NCBI GenBank assembly: GCA_027295975.1
Contig: JAPUJX010000357.1
Location: forward strand, 1 to 11,331
Origin: Gammaproteobacteria bacterium
Lineage (GTDB): Bacteria > Pseudomonadota > Gammaproteobacteria > Pseudomonadales > Azotimanducaceae
Direction: 5' to 3'
Length of the DNA stretch: 11,331 bases
The position numbers and the translations under genes were made by a program. Positions 1-7,194 of this stretch are shown one piece after another. Position 1 is the stretch's first letter. The number at the start of each line of letters is the position of its first letter. The notes under the pieces are model-generated. The model was not told the origin of the DNA. It did no database searches and saw only the letters and a list, made by a program, of their open reading frames with translations.

Positions 1-57
1 CCATTCGCTTTGCGAATGGCTTAGGAGTTCGCTACGCGAACTCCCGAGCGCTAAGCC
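1..57. repeat. Tandem and nested palindromes at the left edge
   Basis: Two perfect hairpins lie side by side. The first, 1-19, is CCATTCGC-TTT-GCGAATGG (8-bp stem, 3-nt loop). The second has arms 24-32 and 36-44 (9-bp stem, loop TAC). They differ at the stem base but share the core TTCGC-NNN-GCGAA. An outer inverted repeat, GGCTTAG (18-24) with CTAAGCC (51-57), encloses the second hairpin and competes with the foot of the first. No T-run follows on either strand, so a simple intrinsic terminator is unlikely. It lies downstream of apaG, where apaH is often found. The first hairpin starts at the window's first base, so the structure may continue leftward. An intergenic palindromic repeat is the best description. 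Confidence 0.75.
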
Positions 58-110
58 TACATGGACGTATTCACGGCGTCTCTGGAAAGCACTTCCCCCG
101 CGGGGCCCTC
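52..110. repeat. Possible dispersed intergenic repeat block
   Basis: The stretch CCTACATGGACGTATTCACG (56-75) and what follows to about 90 resembles, from memory, a non-coding intergenic repeat found in several gammaproteobacterial genomes. There a near-constant block of this kind sits beside variable palindromes, as it does here. A perfect 10-bp palindrome, CCCCGCGGGG, lies at 96-105. No reading frame with coding character crosses the block. Only one copy is visible in this window, so repeat status is inferred. The rest of the gap to apaG (111-147) shows nothing recognisable. Confidence 0.4.
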
Positions 111-147
111 AGTTCCTTGGATCAACCCAAACCACACCAGATAGGAT

Positions 148-516
148 CTAATGCACCATATTCGGAACTGAAAGCGAAAATATTGGAATGGGTACCTCGA
201 AGAGCGAACCATCGGCGCGCTGAAACTCGTAGTGGCCCGCCATGCTGCCTACCGGAGATTCGATGATGGCGGCGCTGGTGTAACGAAACGCTTCTCCCGG
301 GGCGATATGGGGCTGTTTGCCAACAACACCGGGGCCGGCGACTTCCTGAGTTTTACCGTTCCCATCCGAAACCAACCAGCGTCGATTGAGCAATTGTGCC
401 GACGTATCTCCATGGTTTGTTATGGTGATCGTATAGGCAAAAACGTAGCGGTCTTTGTCCGGATCCGACTCTTTCTCGATGTAGCGCGGTTCTGTATTGA
501 TGACGAACCCGTTCAC
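148..516 (-). CDS. apaG: ApaG (Co2+/Mg2+ efflux-associated, ApaG domain)
   Basis: A 122-residue protein that aligns along its length with E. coli ApaG (125 aa). Shared segments include RYVFAYTITITNHG (23-36), LLNRRWLVSDGNG, VVGKQPHIAPGEAFRYTS and the C-terminal PIFSLSVPNMVH. The fold is a fibronectin-III-like beta sandwich. Mutants in enteric bacteria have a cobalt-related phenotype, but the biochemical role is unsettled. The start is GTG (514-516): an in-frame stop (520-522) rules out anything longer, and AGGAGG lies about 10 nt upstream. The GTG overlaps the rsmA stop as GTGA, so translation is probably coupled to rsmA. It is the last gene of the minus-strand cluster. apaH, its usual downstream partner, is not visible in the 147 bases that follow. 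Confidence 0.95.
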   Translation of the reverse strand: MNGFVINTEPRYIEKESDPDKDRYVFAYTITITNHGDTSAQLLNRRWLVSDGNGKTQEVAGPGVVGKQPHIAPGEAFRYTSAAIIESPVGSMAGHYEFQRADGSLFEVPIPIFSLSVPNMVH

Positions 517-1289
517 TTGTCATTCCCTCCTGACTTTCTGCTCGCGAGAGCATTCGCAAGCTTCACGAAATCTTCCACCGAGAGTTGATCGGGGCGCGCG
601 TCCGCCGCGATGCCGATCACTTCCCAATCGAAGGTCAGAGATTTTAAAGCATTACTTACCCGTTTGCGTCGTTGGGAAAATGCAGTGCGTACCACCGTGT
701 CCAGGCAAACCGGGTCGGCAAGCGGCAGTTTGTCGGTGCGCGGCGTCAGGCGGATAACCTGGGACCACACCTTCGGCGAGGGATTGAAACTCTCGGGCGG
801 AACGTCGAACAGTGCCTCAATTCGGCAATGGTATTGCGCGAGCACGGTCAACCGACCCCAGGTTTTGTTTCCGGGTGATGCACACAGCCTCAGGGCGACC
901 TCGCGCTGAACCATGAAATGCATGTCGTGGAGAAGATCCGTCACCCCAAACAGTTTCACCAACAATGGCGTCGAAATGTTGTAGGGAAGATTACCCGCGA
1001 CGCGCCAGCCGCCCCCGGCAAAAACCTCGCGAAAGTCGAGCCGCAGCACGTCTGCGTTAACCACTTCGAGGTCGGCGAATCTAGTCTTCAGCGGGGTAAT
1101 GAGGTCCCGATCTATTTCCACTCCGACAAATCGACCGCATTGCCCGTACAACACCTCGGTCAGCGCGCCATGACCTGGTCCGATCTCGAGGAGTTTGTCC
1201 TGCGGACTCAAGGCCACCGCCTCGCCGATGCGCTCCAACACCGCAGGATCGGTCAGAAAATGCTGACCGAAACGTTTGCGCGCTCTCAC
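513..1289 (-). CDS. rsmA: 16S rRNA (adenine1518-N6/adenine1519-N6)-dimethyltransferase RsmA (KsgA)
   Basis: Dimethylates the two adjacent adenines in the 3'-terminal hairpin of 16S rRNA using S-adenosylmethionine, late in small-subunit assembly; loss gives kasugamycin resistance. The 258 residues show the expected order: RKRFGQHFL (4-12), the SAM-binding motif LEIGPGHG (34-41), acidic E58 binding the ribose, NAD (78-80), the catalytic NLPYNIS (100-106), FNPSPKV (168-174) and the C-terminal AFSQRRKR (203-210). Length is normal. A tryptophan follows PKV where D or S is common, a minor variation. The start is GTG at 1289, overlapping the pdxA stop as GTGA. There is no strong Shine-Dalgarno, so initiation probably depends on ribosomes finishing pdxA. 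An ATG 5 nt upstream is out of frame and meets a stop after two codons. Confidence 0.98.
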   Translation of the reverse strand: MRARKRFGQHFLTDPAVLERIGEAVALSPQDKLLEIGPGHGALTEVLYGQCGRFVGVEIDRDLITPLKTRFADLEVVNADVLRLDFREVFAGGGWRVAGNLPYNISTPLLVKLFGVTDLLHDMHFMVQREVALRLCASPGNKTWGRLTVLAQYHCRIEALFDVPPESFNPSPKVWSQVIRLTPRTDKLPLADPVCLDTVVRTAFSQRRKRVSNALKSLTFDWEVIGIAADARPDQLSVEDFVKLANALASRKSGGNDK

Positions 1290-2272
1290 GACATGCGTTC
1301 AGCCAGCGCCACGGCTGCCTGGAAGCTACCCGGGTCGGCGCGCCCGCTGCCGGCGAGGTCGAGGGCCGTACCGTGATCGACAGAGGTGCGCACGAATGGC
1401 AAACCCAAAGTGACATTGACGGCGTGACCAAACCCCACATGTTTGAGCACCGGCAGACCTTGATCGTGGTACATGGCAAATACCGCATCCCCCGTTTCGA
1501 GCACGGCGGGGGTAAACAGCGTATCCGCCGGCATCGGACCGATCAGCCGCTCTCCCCGGGCTCGCAAACCATCACACACGGGGGTAATAATCTCGATTTC
1601 TTCCCTGCCGAGATGACCACCTTCACCTGCATGGGGATTCAGACCCGCAACCAGCACGCGCGGTGCGGTGAGTTGAAACCGTTGACGCAGCCCATCGAGC
1701 AACAGGATGAGCCGGCGTTCCAACAATTCCCGGCTGAGCGCGTCGGGCACCTCGCGAAGCGGCAGGTGGGTGGTTGCAAGACCCACACGCAACTCGTCGG
1801 CCACCAGCAACATCACCACGTCAGCCACCTCTGAGTGGTCGCGTAGAAATTCCGTATGGCCGGTGAAGGGAAATCCGGCTTCATTGATAATCGACTTCTG
1901 CACCGGACCGGTCACCAGGCCTGAGTACTTTCCATCCAGGCATCCTGCGGTGGAAATCTCCAGCGTCTCGAGCACATAGGGGGCATTAGCCGTATCGAGT
2001 TCTCCGGGGCAAACGGGGGCGGCCATGGGCACATGGCACACGGTCAACCTTCCAGGCGCGGTCGTCGGATGATCGAGGTCGTCTTCGATGACGAGCGGCA
2101 AGCCGAGTTGGCTGGCTCGCTGACTCAGCAGGTCGGCATCGGCGATGGCCACGAGGGGGGTCGTTCGTGTTGTCTGGATGAGCGCCACCAGCAGATCGGG
2201 GCCGATCCCAGCCGGTTCTCCCGGGGTAACCGCCAGCCCCGGCTTAACGACGGTTGGTTCACGAAAAACCAT
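1286..2272 (-). CDS. pdxA: 4-hydroxythreonine-4-phosphate dehydrogenase PdxA
   Basis: Oxidises 4-phosphohydroxy-L-threonine with NAD+. The product decarboxylates and is condensed by PdxJ with deoxyxylulose phosphate in the DXP-dependent pyridoxal phosphate pathway. From the ATG at 2272 it has 328 residues, matching E. coli PdxA (329). Visible signatures: TPGEPAGIGPD (16-26), FTGHTEF (136-142), THLPLR with H169, NPHAGEGG with H214, MYHDQGLPVLK with H269, and NVTLGLPFVRTSVDHGTA. The three histidines match the divalent-metal ligands of the family (H166, H211, H266 in E. coli). An in-frame TTG at 2284 would add four residues; I prefer the ATG for length, although neither start has a clear Shine-Dalgarno. 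The stop overlaps the rsmA start. Unlike the other junctions in this cluster, a 75-nt gap with a terminator-like hairpin separates it from surA. Confidence 0.96.
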   Translation of the reverse strand: MVFREPTVVKPGLAVTPGEPAGIGPDLLVALIQTTRTTPLVAIADADLLSQRASQLGLPLVIEDDLDHPTTAPGRLTVCHVPMAAPVCPGELDTANAPYVLETLEISTAGCLDGKYSGLVTGPVQKSIINEAGFPFTGHTEFLRDHSEVADVVMLLVADELRVGLATTHLPLREVPDALSRELLERRLILLLDGLRQRFQLTAPRVLVAGLNPHAGEGGHLGREEIEIITPVCDGLRARGERLIGPMPADTLFTPAVLETGDAVFAMYHDQGLPVLKHVGFGHAVNVTLGLPFVRTSVDHGTALDLAGSGRADPGSFQAAVALAERMS

Positions 2273-2296
2273 CAATAAATTCAATTCGTCGAGTTG

Positions 2297-2318
2297 AAAA
2301 AAGGCGAAGTTGCGCCTT
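2297..2318 (-). terminator. Terminator-like hairpin between surA and pdxA
   Basis: Read on the minus strand, AAGGCG (2318-2313), a 6-nt loop and CGCCTT (2306-2301) form a 6-bp stem that runs into six consecutive T (2302-2297). This has the shape of a short intrinsic terminator. It starts about 30 nt after the surA stop and ends about 25 nt before the pdxA ATG. The stem is short and two of the T's lie in it, so it may only partly terminate, lowering pdxA-rsmA-apaG expression relative to lptD-surA. Confidence 0.5.
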
Positions 2319-2347
2319 CACCACCTGCTATCACACAGCCAGCACTT

Positions 2348-3634
2348 CTACAGCCGAATCTCCACGAAGGCATCGTCGCGAATCTCTTTCAGCCACTTCT
2401 GCAGCTCTTCGTCGAACCGGCGTTTGTGCAGGATCTGCAGAGCCATGTTTCGACGAGCTTCCTCGCTCATATCCTGCTCCCGGCGTTCCTGAACCTGGAG
2501 TAGGTGCCAACCGTGGGTGGTACGAAATGGTGCACTGAACTCCCCGGTCGCCGTCATCGCCATCCTGTCGGCAAATTCAGGCACGAATTGGTCGATAGTC
2601 GACCAACCCAGATCACCACCATTCAGGGCGGAACCAGGATCTTCGGAATATTCTACCGCCAGCGCCGCAAAATCCTCGCCGGCATCGAGCTTCCCATGGA
2701 TGCGCTGAATGAGTGCCTCCGTCTCGGATTCGCTTTGAATCTCCGAAGGTTGCACGAGGATGTGGCGTACCAGCGTCTGTTGCGCACGTTCCATACCAGC
2801 ACCACGCTGCTCCAGCAGCTTTACGATGTGGAACCCGCTACCACTACGGATGGGTTCGGACGTTTCACCAGGGCGGAGCTTGAGCACCTCCTCGGCAAAG
2901 AGGGTCGGTAACTCACCCGCGCGCCGCCAGCCGAGATCGCCACCCTCCAGCGCGCGCGCGCCCGCAGACTTGCTGACCGCCATCTGCGCGAACTCCGCGC
3001 CATCACGCAGCTCTTGAACGATCTCGTTTGCCTCGTTCAAAGCCCTCAATATCGTTTCGTCGCTGGCACTGTCTTCGATTGCCAGCAATATGTGCCCTAC
3101 GCGGAACTCATCGGACAGTAGCTGCTGGTAATAGGGTGAGCTCAACAGATCGTCGATGTCGTTGTCGCTGATTGCAACCCGGCGATTAACCAGAGACCGC
3201 TGCAGGCGGGATATGATCATCTCCCGGCGAATTTGATCACGGAACTCCAGGTTGCTGATGCCGTGCTTGATCATCAACGGATGAAACTCTTCGAGGGCCA
3301 GGTCGTTCTGGGCGGCAAATCCCATCACCGCACGAGTGAGAGTTTCGTCATCCACCTGCACGCCTCGCCGGTCGGCATACTGGAGCTGGATGCTCTCGAT
3401 GATGAGGCGCTCCATGATCTGGCTGACCAGAATGTCGTTCGGAGGCAACTGTTGGCCCGCTCCAGCGAACTGCTGGCGCACCGTGTCTATTCTGCTGAAC
3501 AGTTCAGAGGCCAACACCACGTCATCGTCGACAATCGCCACGATACCGTCGAGCTCCAGGTAATCGGCTTGTACGGGTAATGCCGGCGCCAGGCAGAACA
3601 ACCAGCAACTGACCATCAGGTGTTTAGAAATCAT
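2348..3634 (-). CDS. surA: Periplasmic chaperone / peptidyl-prolyl isomerase SurA
   Basis: Periplasmic chaperone that escorts unfolded outer-membrane beta-barrel proteins, including LptD, to the Bam complex. At 428 residues it equals E. coli SurA in length. A signal peptide (about 1-23, hydrophobic core around MVSCWLFCLAPALP, likely cleavage after VQA) precedes an N-terminal chaperone region (about 25-175). Two parvulin domains follow: about 177-278 (FRVGHILLAI ... GGDLGWRRAGELP ... GFHIVKL) and about 288-386 (LVRHILVQPSE ... GGDLGWSTIDQFVPEF ... GWHLLQV), then a C-terminal helix that packs on the N-domain. The ATG lies inside the end of lptD (11-nt overlap), with GGAGG six nt before it, so expression is tied to its client LptD. 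This lptD-surA pairing is standard in Gammaproteobacteria. Confidence 0.97.
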   Translation of the reverse strand: MISKHLMVSCWLFCLAPALPVQADYLELDGIVAIVDDDVVLASELFSRIDTVRQQFAGAGQQLPPNDILVSQIMERLIIESIQLQYADRRGVQVDDETLTRAVMGFAAQNDLALEEFHPLMIKHGISNLEFRDQIRREMIISRLQRSLVNRRVAISDNDIDDLLSSPYYQQLLSDEFRVGHILLAIEDSASDETILRALNEANEIVQELRDGAEFAQMAVSKSAGARALEGGDLGWRRAGELPTLFAEEVLKLRPGETSEPIRSGSGFHIVKLLEQRGAGMERAQQTLVRHILVQPSEIQSESETEALIQRIHGKLDAGEDFAALAVEYSEDPGSALNGGDLGWSTIDQFVPEFADRMAMTATGEFSAPFRTTHGWHLLQVQERREQDMSEEARRNMALQILHKRRFDEELQKWLKEIRDDAFVEIRL

Positions 3635-6134
3635 TTGGAGCCTCCGCTCTATACCCTTTGATACCTCGTTCGAGAACGGATTCTATCCTGGTTCCGAGTC
3701 CCGCGAGCCCTTTGAAGACGATTTGTAGAAATACCCCGTTATCGGCTTCCACGGTAGCTATGTCTCTGGCGCTGCGACTATCGATGAATCGACGCGCCAG
3801 CAGGCGTACCTGCCAACAGCAGTTGTTGTACTCGATTCCAGCGAACCCCTCAACGGTTCGACCACTCACCAGATCGTAGTTCCAACGGCCGATCAGCGAA
3901 TAACCTCGAGATATCGGCCAGTAAATGGAAAAATCCGTCTGCTCGATGTCCGTCTCGACGCGATTGCGGTAACCGAGGTTCACTATCCGGCGGTTGTCGA
4001 GGCGATACTGCAGACCGACGGCACCTTCATCCACCTGGTTGTCGTGAGGGTCCCAGACAAGGGAGCCGGTTACCCGCCAGGAACCATTCAGCGTCGCGGT
4101 AAGCTTGCCCGCCAGCGCCGAGGAAGCCTGCCGCTCATCCGCCCCCGGCGGTCCGCTCAGCGTTACCCTGCGATCCTCGAAGTAGATAATTTCTCCGATA
4201 CTTGCACGCAGATACTCGAACCCCGTGGCGGCATTGAGGAAGCGGGTGGTTATCCCGGCAGATAGCTGGTTGGCATCACCAATACGGTCGAGGCCGGAAA
4301 ATCGATTATCGCGGAACAGCTGGTTGTACCCGAAGGTCAAGCTGGTGGTATCGAACAACGGCAGCTGGCGCTGGTCGTCATATTCCTGGTACAGGTAATA
4401 CACTCGTGGCTCCAGCGTCTGCACCATGGGGGTCTGGAACAGGTCGAGCTCTCGCTCGAAGAAAAGTCCGGCATTCAGGCTCCCGAATCCGATGTTGCGG
4501 ACCGGATCTTCCTCGACGCCCGGCCGAGCGTCCCGGAGCTGATAACTGGTATGCCGAATGCCACCCATGAGGGTCAAAAACCCCCACTGTGAAGTAAAGG
4601 GCAGGCGCACCCGCGGCTCCAGGTGTACGCGTTCTCCCACCAGCTTTGCACGCCCTGCCAAATTTTCATTTTTTCGGTCGTAGGAAACCCATTCAGCCCC
4701 GATAGACCAGCCCAAAGGGCCGAAGAGTTTTCCACCGTAGGTTATTACCAACTCCGGTAGCCGCTGATAGGGATCCACGACTACTTCATCCAGACGATCG
4801 AATCGCTGAGCCCACAGGCGCACGGCCAAACCGCCGCGCGAGTACCGGAGCTCGCCGCGCCGTTCGAGCTCTATGCGGCTCGAAACGGCGAGATCCGTTC
4901 CGAGGTCATGGAAGTAGTCTCGATCGCTGACCGCCGTGTAGTCGACGATCGTGCGCACCGGGCCAATCCGACCCTGGTGATCCATCGCGTAAAGCCAGCG
5001 ATTAGCGCTTTTGAATTCGCCGCTGAGAACCCCGATCTCTTTGAGTTCCTCAAAGTCGTCCTTCTGATATTTTCCGTTGTACAGGTCGTCGTCGTAGAGG
5101 AAAGCGCCACTCAACGTGGTTTCCTCCCATCCCGATAAGTGCCGAAATTCAACTTCCAGCCCTGGTCCTCTGTTGCTCATGACACGTGGGATGACGGTCG
5201 CATCGTAGTTTGGCGCAAGATTCAAATAATAAGGCAGGCTGACGTCAATTCCGTCCTCGCTGGAATATCCAGCACTCGGAAAGAGGAATCCCGATTGACG
5301 ATCTTCGGTGAGGGGAAACCGCAGGTATGGAAAATAAAAAATCGGAACGTCCTTTACCCGCACGACCGCATTACGCGCGATACCGAAAACGTCGTCCTTT
5401 CCCACCCGTAACGTCGAAGCAGCGATCTGCCAACTGTTGCTGCCGGGTTCGCAACGGGTGAACGTGCCACTCACCATCTCCAGGTTGCCCGCATCGTCCC
5501 GAATCACCGAACCGGCTTCGCCGCGAAACGCGTTATCCAGCATCAGGAACTGCACATCGTCGAGCTTGGCGGCGTGGGTTGCCAGGTTCACCGTGGCCCG
5601 CTCCCCCATCATCACCAGTCCGGGCTCGGTGACGCGCACTCCACCGATAAGCGAGCCATCTCGCGAGGCCAGATCGATGGTCGCCCGATCGGACTCCAGA
5701 GATCGATTTCCCTGATCTATGTGCACTCCCCCGACCAGAGTAACCGAGTCGGCCAGTAAGTATTCAATGCGCCTTGCACTCGTCTCGATAGGATAAGTGT
5801 TGTCGTCGACGCTCAGCGGATAGGGAAAAACGGGGTTCTGATAAGCACCCGAACAATACGCGGGCAGGCGAAGCTCCATCTCGGCGGGTAACCGCTCACG
5901 GGGCAGCCAGTAACTCGCGGCAAACGATCCGTCAGCTCCGTTTACCCCCGGCGGCGGCGATGCGCCGGTACCGGGAGAGTGGGTGGGTGACGCGCTGGCT
6001 GCCTCGCAAAACGTGGCATCCCCTGCATCCGGGGTACAGGCGAATTGCCCAGCGGTCAGCACCTGACTACAAAACAAAATAGCTATTCCGGGGACGAAGC
6101 CGAGGGAATAGCGAGTTTTTGGCGGTTTCGACAT
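3624..6134 (-). CDS. lptD: LPS-assembly outer-membrane protein LptD
   Basis: Outer-membrane barrel that, plugged by lipoprotein LptE, inserts lipopolysaccharide into the outer leaflet as the terminus of the Lpt bridge. It has 836 residues. A signal peptide (KPPKTR then a hydrophobic stretch, about 1-30) is followed by a Ser/Pro/Gly-rich linker (about 44-71). Then come LPAYCSGAY (90-97), an OstA/LptA-like periplasmic jellyroll (about 112-265) and the barrel (about 285 to the end), with FPYLRFPL, RQSGFLFPSAGYS and LPYYLNLAPNYDAT. Disulphide cysteines are present: C228 in TRCEPGS matches E. coli C173, and the pair C772-C773 (NNCCW) matches C724-C725. C94 is the best match to C31. C33 and C43 are additional. 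The ATG has no Shine-Dalgarno; a -10-like TATTAT sits 7 nt upstream. It heads the minus-strand cluster, divergent from amgK. Confidence 0.97.
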   Translation of the reverse strand: MSKPPKTRYSLGFVPGIAILFCSQVLTAGQFACTPDAGDATFCEAASASPTHSPGTGASPPPGVNGADGSFAASYWLPRERLPAEMELRLPAYCSGAYQNPVFPYPLSVDDNTYPIETSARRIEYLLADSVTLVGGVHIDQGNRSLESDRATIDLASRDGSLIGGVRVTEPGLVMMGERATVNLATHAAKLDDVQFLMLDNAFRGEAGSVIRDDAGNLEMVSGTFTRCEPGSNSWQIAASTLRVGKDDVFGIARNAVVRVKDVPIFYFPYLRFPLTEDRQSGFLFPSAGYSSEDGIDVSLPYYLNLAPNYDATVIPRVMSNRGPGLEVEFRHLSGWEETTLSGAFLYDDDLYNGKYQKDDFEELKEIGVLSGEFKSANRWLYAMDHQGRIGPVRTIVDYTAVSDRDYFHDLGTDLAVSSRIELERRGELRYSRGGLAVRLWAQRFDRLDEVVVDPYQRLPELVITYGGKLFGPLGWSIGAEWVSYDRKNENLAGRAKLVGERVHLEPRVRLPFTSQWGFLTLMGGIRHTSYQLRDARPGVEEDPVRNIGFGSLNAGLFFERELDLFQTPMVQTLEPRVYYLYQEYDDQRQLPLFDTTSLTFGYNQLFRDNRFSGLDRIGDANQLSAGITTRFLNAATGFEYLRASIGEIIYFEDRRVTLSGPPGADERQASSALAGKLTATLNGSWRVTGSLVWDPHDNQVDEGAVGLQYRLDNRRIVNLGYRNRVETDIEQTDFSIYWPISRGYSLIGRWNYDLVSGRTVEGFAGIEYNNCCWQVRLLARRFIDSRSARDIATVEADNGVFLQIVFKGLAGLGTRIESVLERGIKGYRAEAPNDF

Positions 6135-6201
6135 CGCGCGGATAATAAGGGATTTACCCCGGTGGTAATAATGGGATCACACCTGCGCCATAATGCCTCC
6201 C
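6135..6201. promoter_or_regulatory. Divergent lptD / amgK promoter region
   Basis: This short gap must hold the signals for both directions. Minus strand: -10-like TATTAT at 6147-6142, 7 nt before the lptD ATG. Plus strand: -10-like CATAAT at 6189-6194, 7 nt before an in-frame GTG (6202) in amgK. With 17-bp spacers both -35 positions fall on the same bases (6165-6171), but neither resembles TTGACA. There is no Shine-Dalgarno for either gene. Calling these promoters is inference from hexamer match and spacing. No sigma-E-type GGAACTT element is seen, although lptD is sigma-E controlled in E. coli. Confidence 0.35.
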
Positions 6202-7194
6202 GTGGAAATCGCATTCGCCGAATGGATATCAGACGCAATCGAAAGTCTCGGGTGCGGCGGCGCTTTCGACCAGACGCCTCTCGAGGCGGAAGCCAGCTTT
6301 CGCCGCTTCTACCGGGTGTCGCCCCATGGCGGTGGGTCGTCCGGCGAAAGTTATGTCGCCATGTATTCGCCACCCGAACATGAGAACAATACCCGGTTCG
6401 CCAGGCTGGCCGAGGTCTTCTCGAGCCGAGGTGTTCCCGTGCCGGCGATCCGTGTTGCCGACCCGCCGCGGGGTTTTTTCCTTCTCACCGATCTCGGCTC
6501 CCGCAGCCTTGCTGACGCCTATGAAGAACAGGACGCAGAAGCGGCGCTGACCACGGCAATCGAATACCTCGTGCGTATCCAGGCCGTCCGCCACCCCACC
6601 ATCGGGCTCTACGAGACAGACCGGTTTCGAGACGAACTCGAGATCTTTCGCGAGTGGTTCGTAGCGGGACTCCTCAGGGTTCAGTTTCCCCGTCTGCAAC
6701 TCGATCCCACCTTCGATGTGCTGATCGCGGCAACTCAGGATCAACCCCAGTGCTGCGTACACCGTGACTTTCACTGTAGAAACCTCCTGTACGGAACCGA
6801 CGGCAGATTCGGCGTCGTCGACTTCCAGGACGCGTTGGTAGGCCCGGTGAGTTACGATCTGGCATCGCTCCTGCGTGACTGTTATCACCGGTTCCCGGAG
6901 CCGGAAATCACCCGCTGGCGGAACCACTATCTGGCGACGACACCCTTCGAGTTGGATGAAATACGGTTCGCCGAGCTACTGGATCTTTCCGCCGTTCAGC
7001 GACAACTGAAAGCGATCGGCATCTTCTCCCGGTTACATCTCCGCGACGCCAAATCGAGCCACCTGCCGGTGATACTTCCGGTGTTGGACCGATTGATCGA
7101 CGTCACGGAAAACTATTCCACCCTGAATCCTCTTCATGGGTGGCTTCGCGACATTCGACCTCGGGCGGACACCGTGCTCAAAACGCTCAAATGA
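6193..7194 (+). CDS. amgK: N-acetylmuramate/N-acetylglucosamine 1-kinase AmgK
   Basis: Aminoglycoside-phosphotransferase-fold kinase that phosphorylates the anomeric hydroxyl of MurNAc (and GlcNAc). It is the first dedicated step of the recycling route bypassing de novo MurNAc synthesis, characterised in Pseudomonas. Signatures: an N-lobe around ASFRRFYRV (34-42) and GFFLLTDLG (94-102); the catalytic loop HRDFHCRN (190-197, base D192, N197); the metal-binding DFQDA (210-214) followed by GPVSYDLASLLRDC, a close match to known AmgK. It has 333 residues from the ATG. An in-frame GTG at 6202 (330 residues) is a serious alternative, because a -10-like hexamer overlaps the ATG. It overlaps murU by ATGA and lies divergent from lptD, as in Pseudomonas. 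Substrate assignment rests on family similarity and the murU neighbour. Confidence 0.9.
   Translation: MPPVEIAFAEWISDAIESLGCGGAFDQTPLEAEASFRRFYRVSPHGGGSSGESYVAMYSPPEHENNTRFARLAEVFSSRGVPVPAIRVADPPRGFFLLTDLGSRSLADAYEEQDAEAALTTAIEYLVRIQAVRHPTIGLYETDRFRDELEIFREWFVAGLLRVQFPRLQLDPTFDVLIAATQDQPQCCVHRDFHCRNLLYGTDGRFGVVDFQDALVGPVSYDLASLLRDCYHRFPEPEITRWRNHYLATTPFELDEIRFAELLDLSAVQRQLKAIGIFSRLHLRDAKSSHLPVILPVLDRLIDVTENYSTLNPLHGWLRDIRPRADTVLKTLK

Noticed and set aside
1..57. CRISPR-like array or tRNA at the left edge.
   Set aside because: The units are palindromes without regularly spaced direct repeats and spacers, and no cloverleaf or T-arm is present.
918..1376. A 152-residue plus-strand open frame opposite rsmA/pdxA.
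   Set aside because: It is antisense to two certain genes, with no domain signal, so it is a shadow frame.
2273..2284. TTG start for pdxA at 2284.
   Set aside because: It adds four residues without a better ribosome binding site, and the ATG at 2272 gives the normal family length. It is not fully excluded.
6229..6927. A 232-residue open frame antisense to amgK.
   Set aside because: It lies wholly opposite a well-supported kinase gene, has no recognisable motif, and is the kind of long shadow frame expected in GC-rich coding DNA.
7140..7190. A longer murU starting at ATG 7140.
   Set aside because: The extra 17 residues lie inside amgK in another frame and precede the family-typical MKAMILAAG start at 7191, which has an ATGA overlap with amgK.
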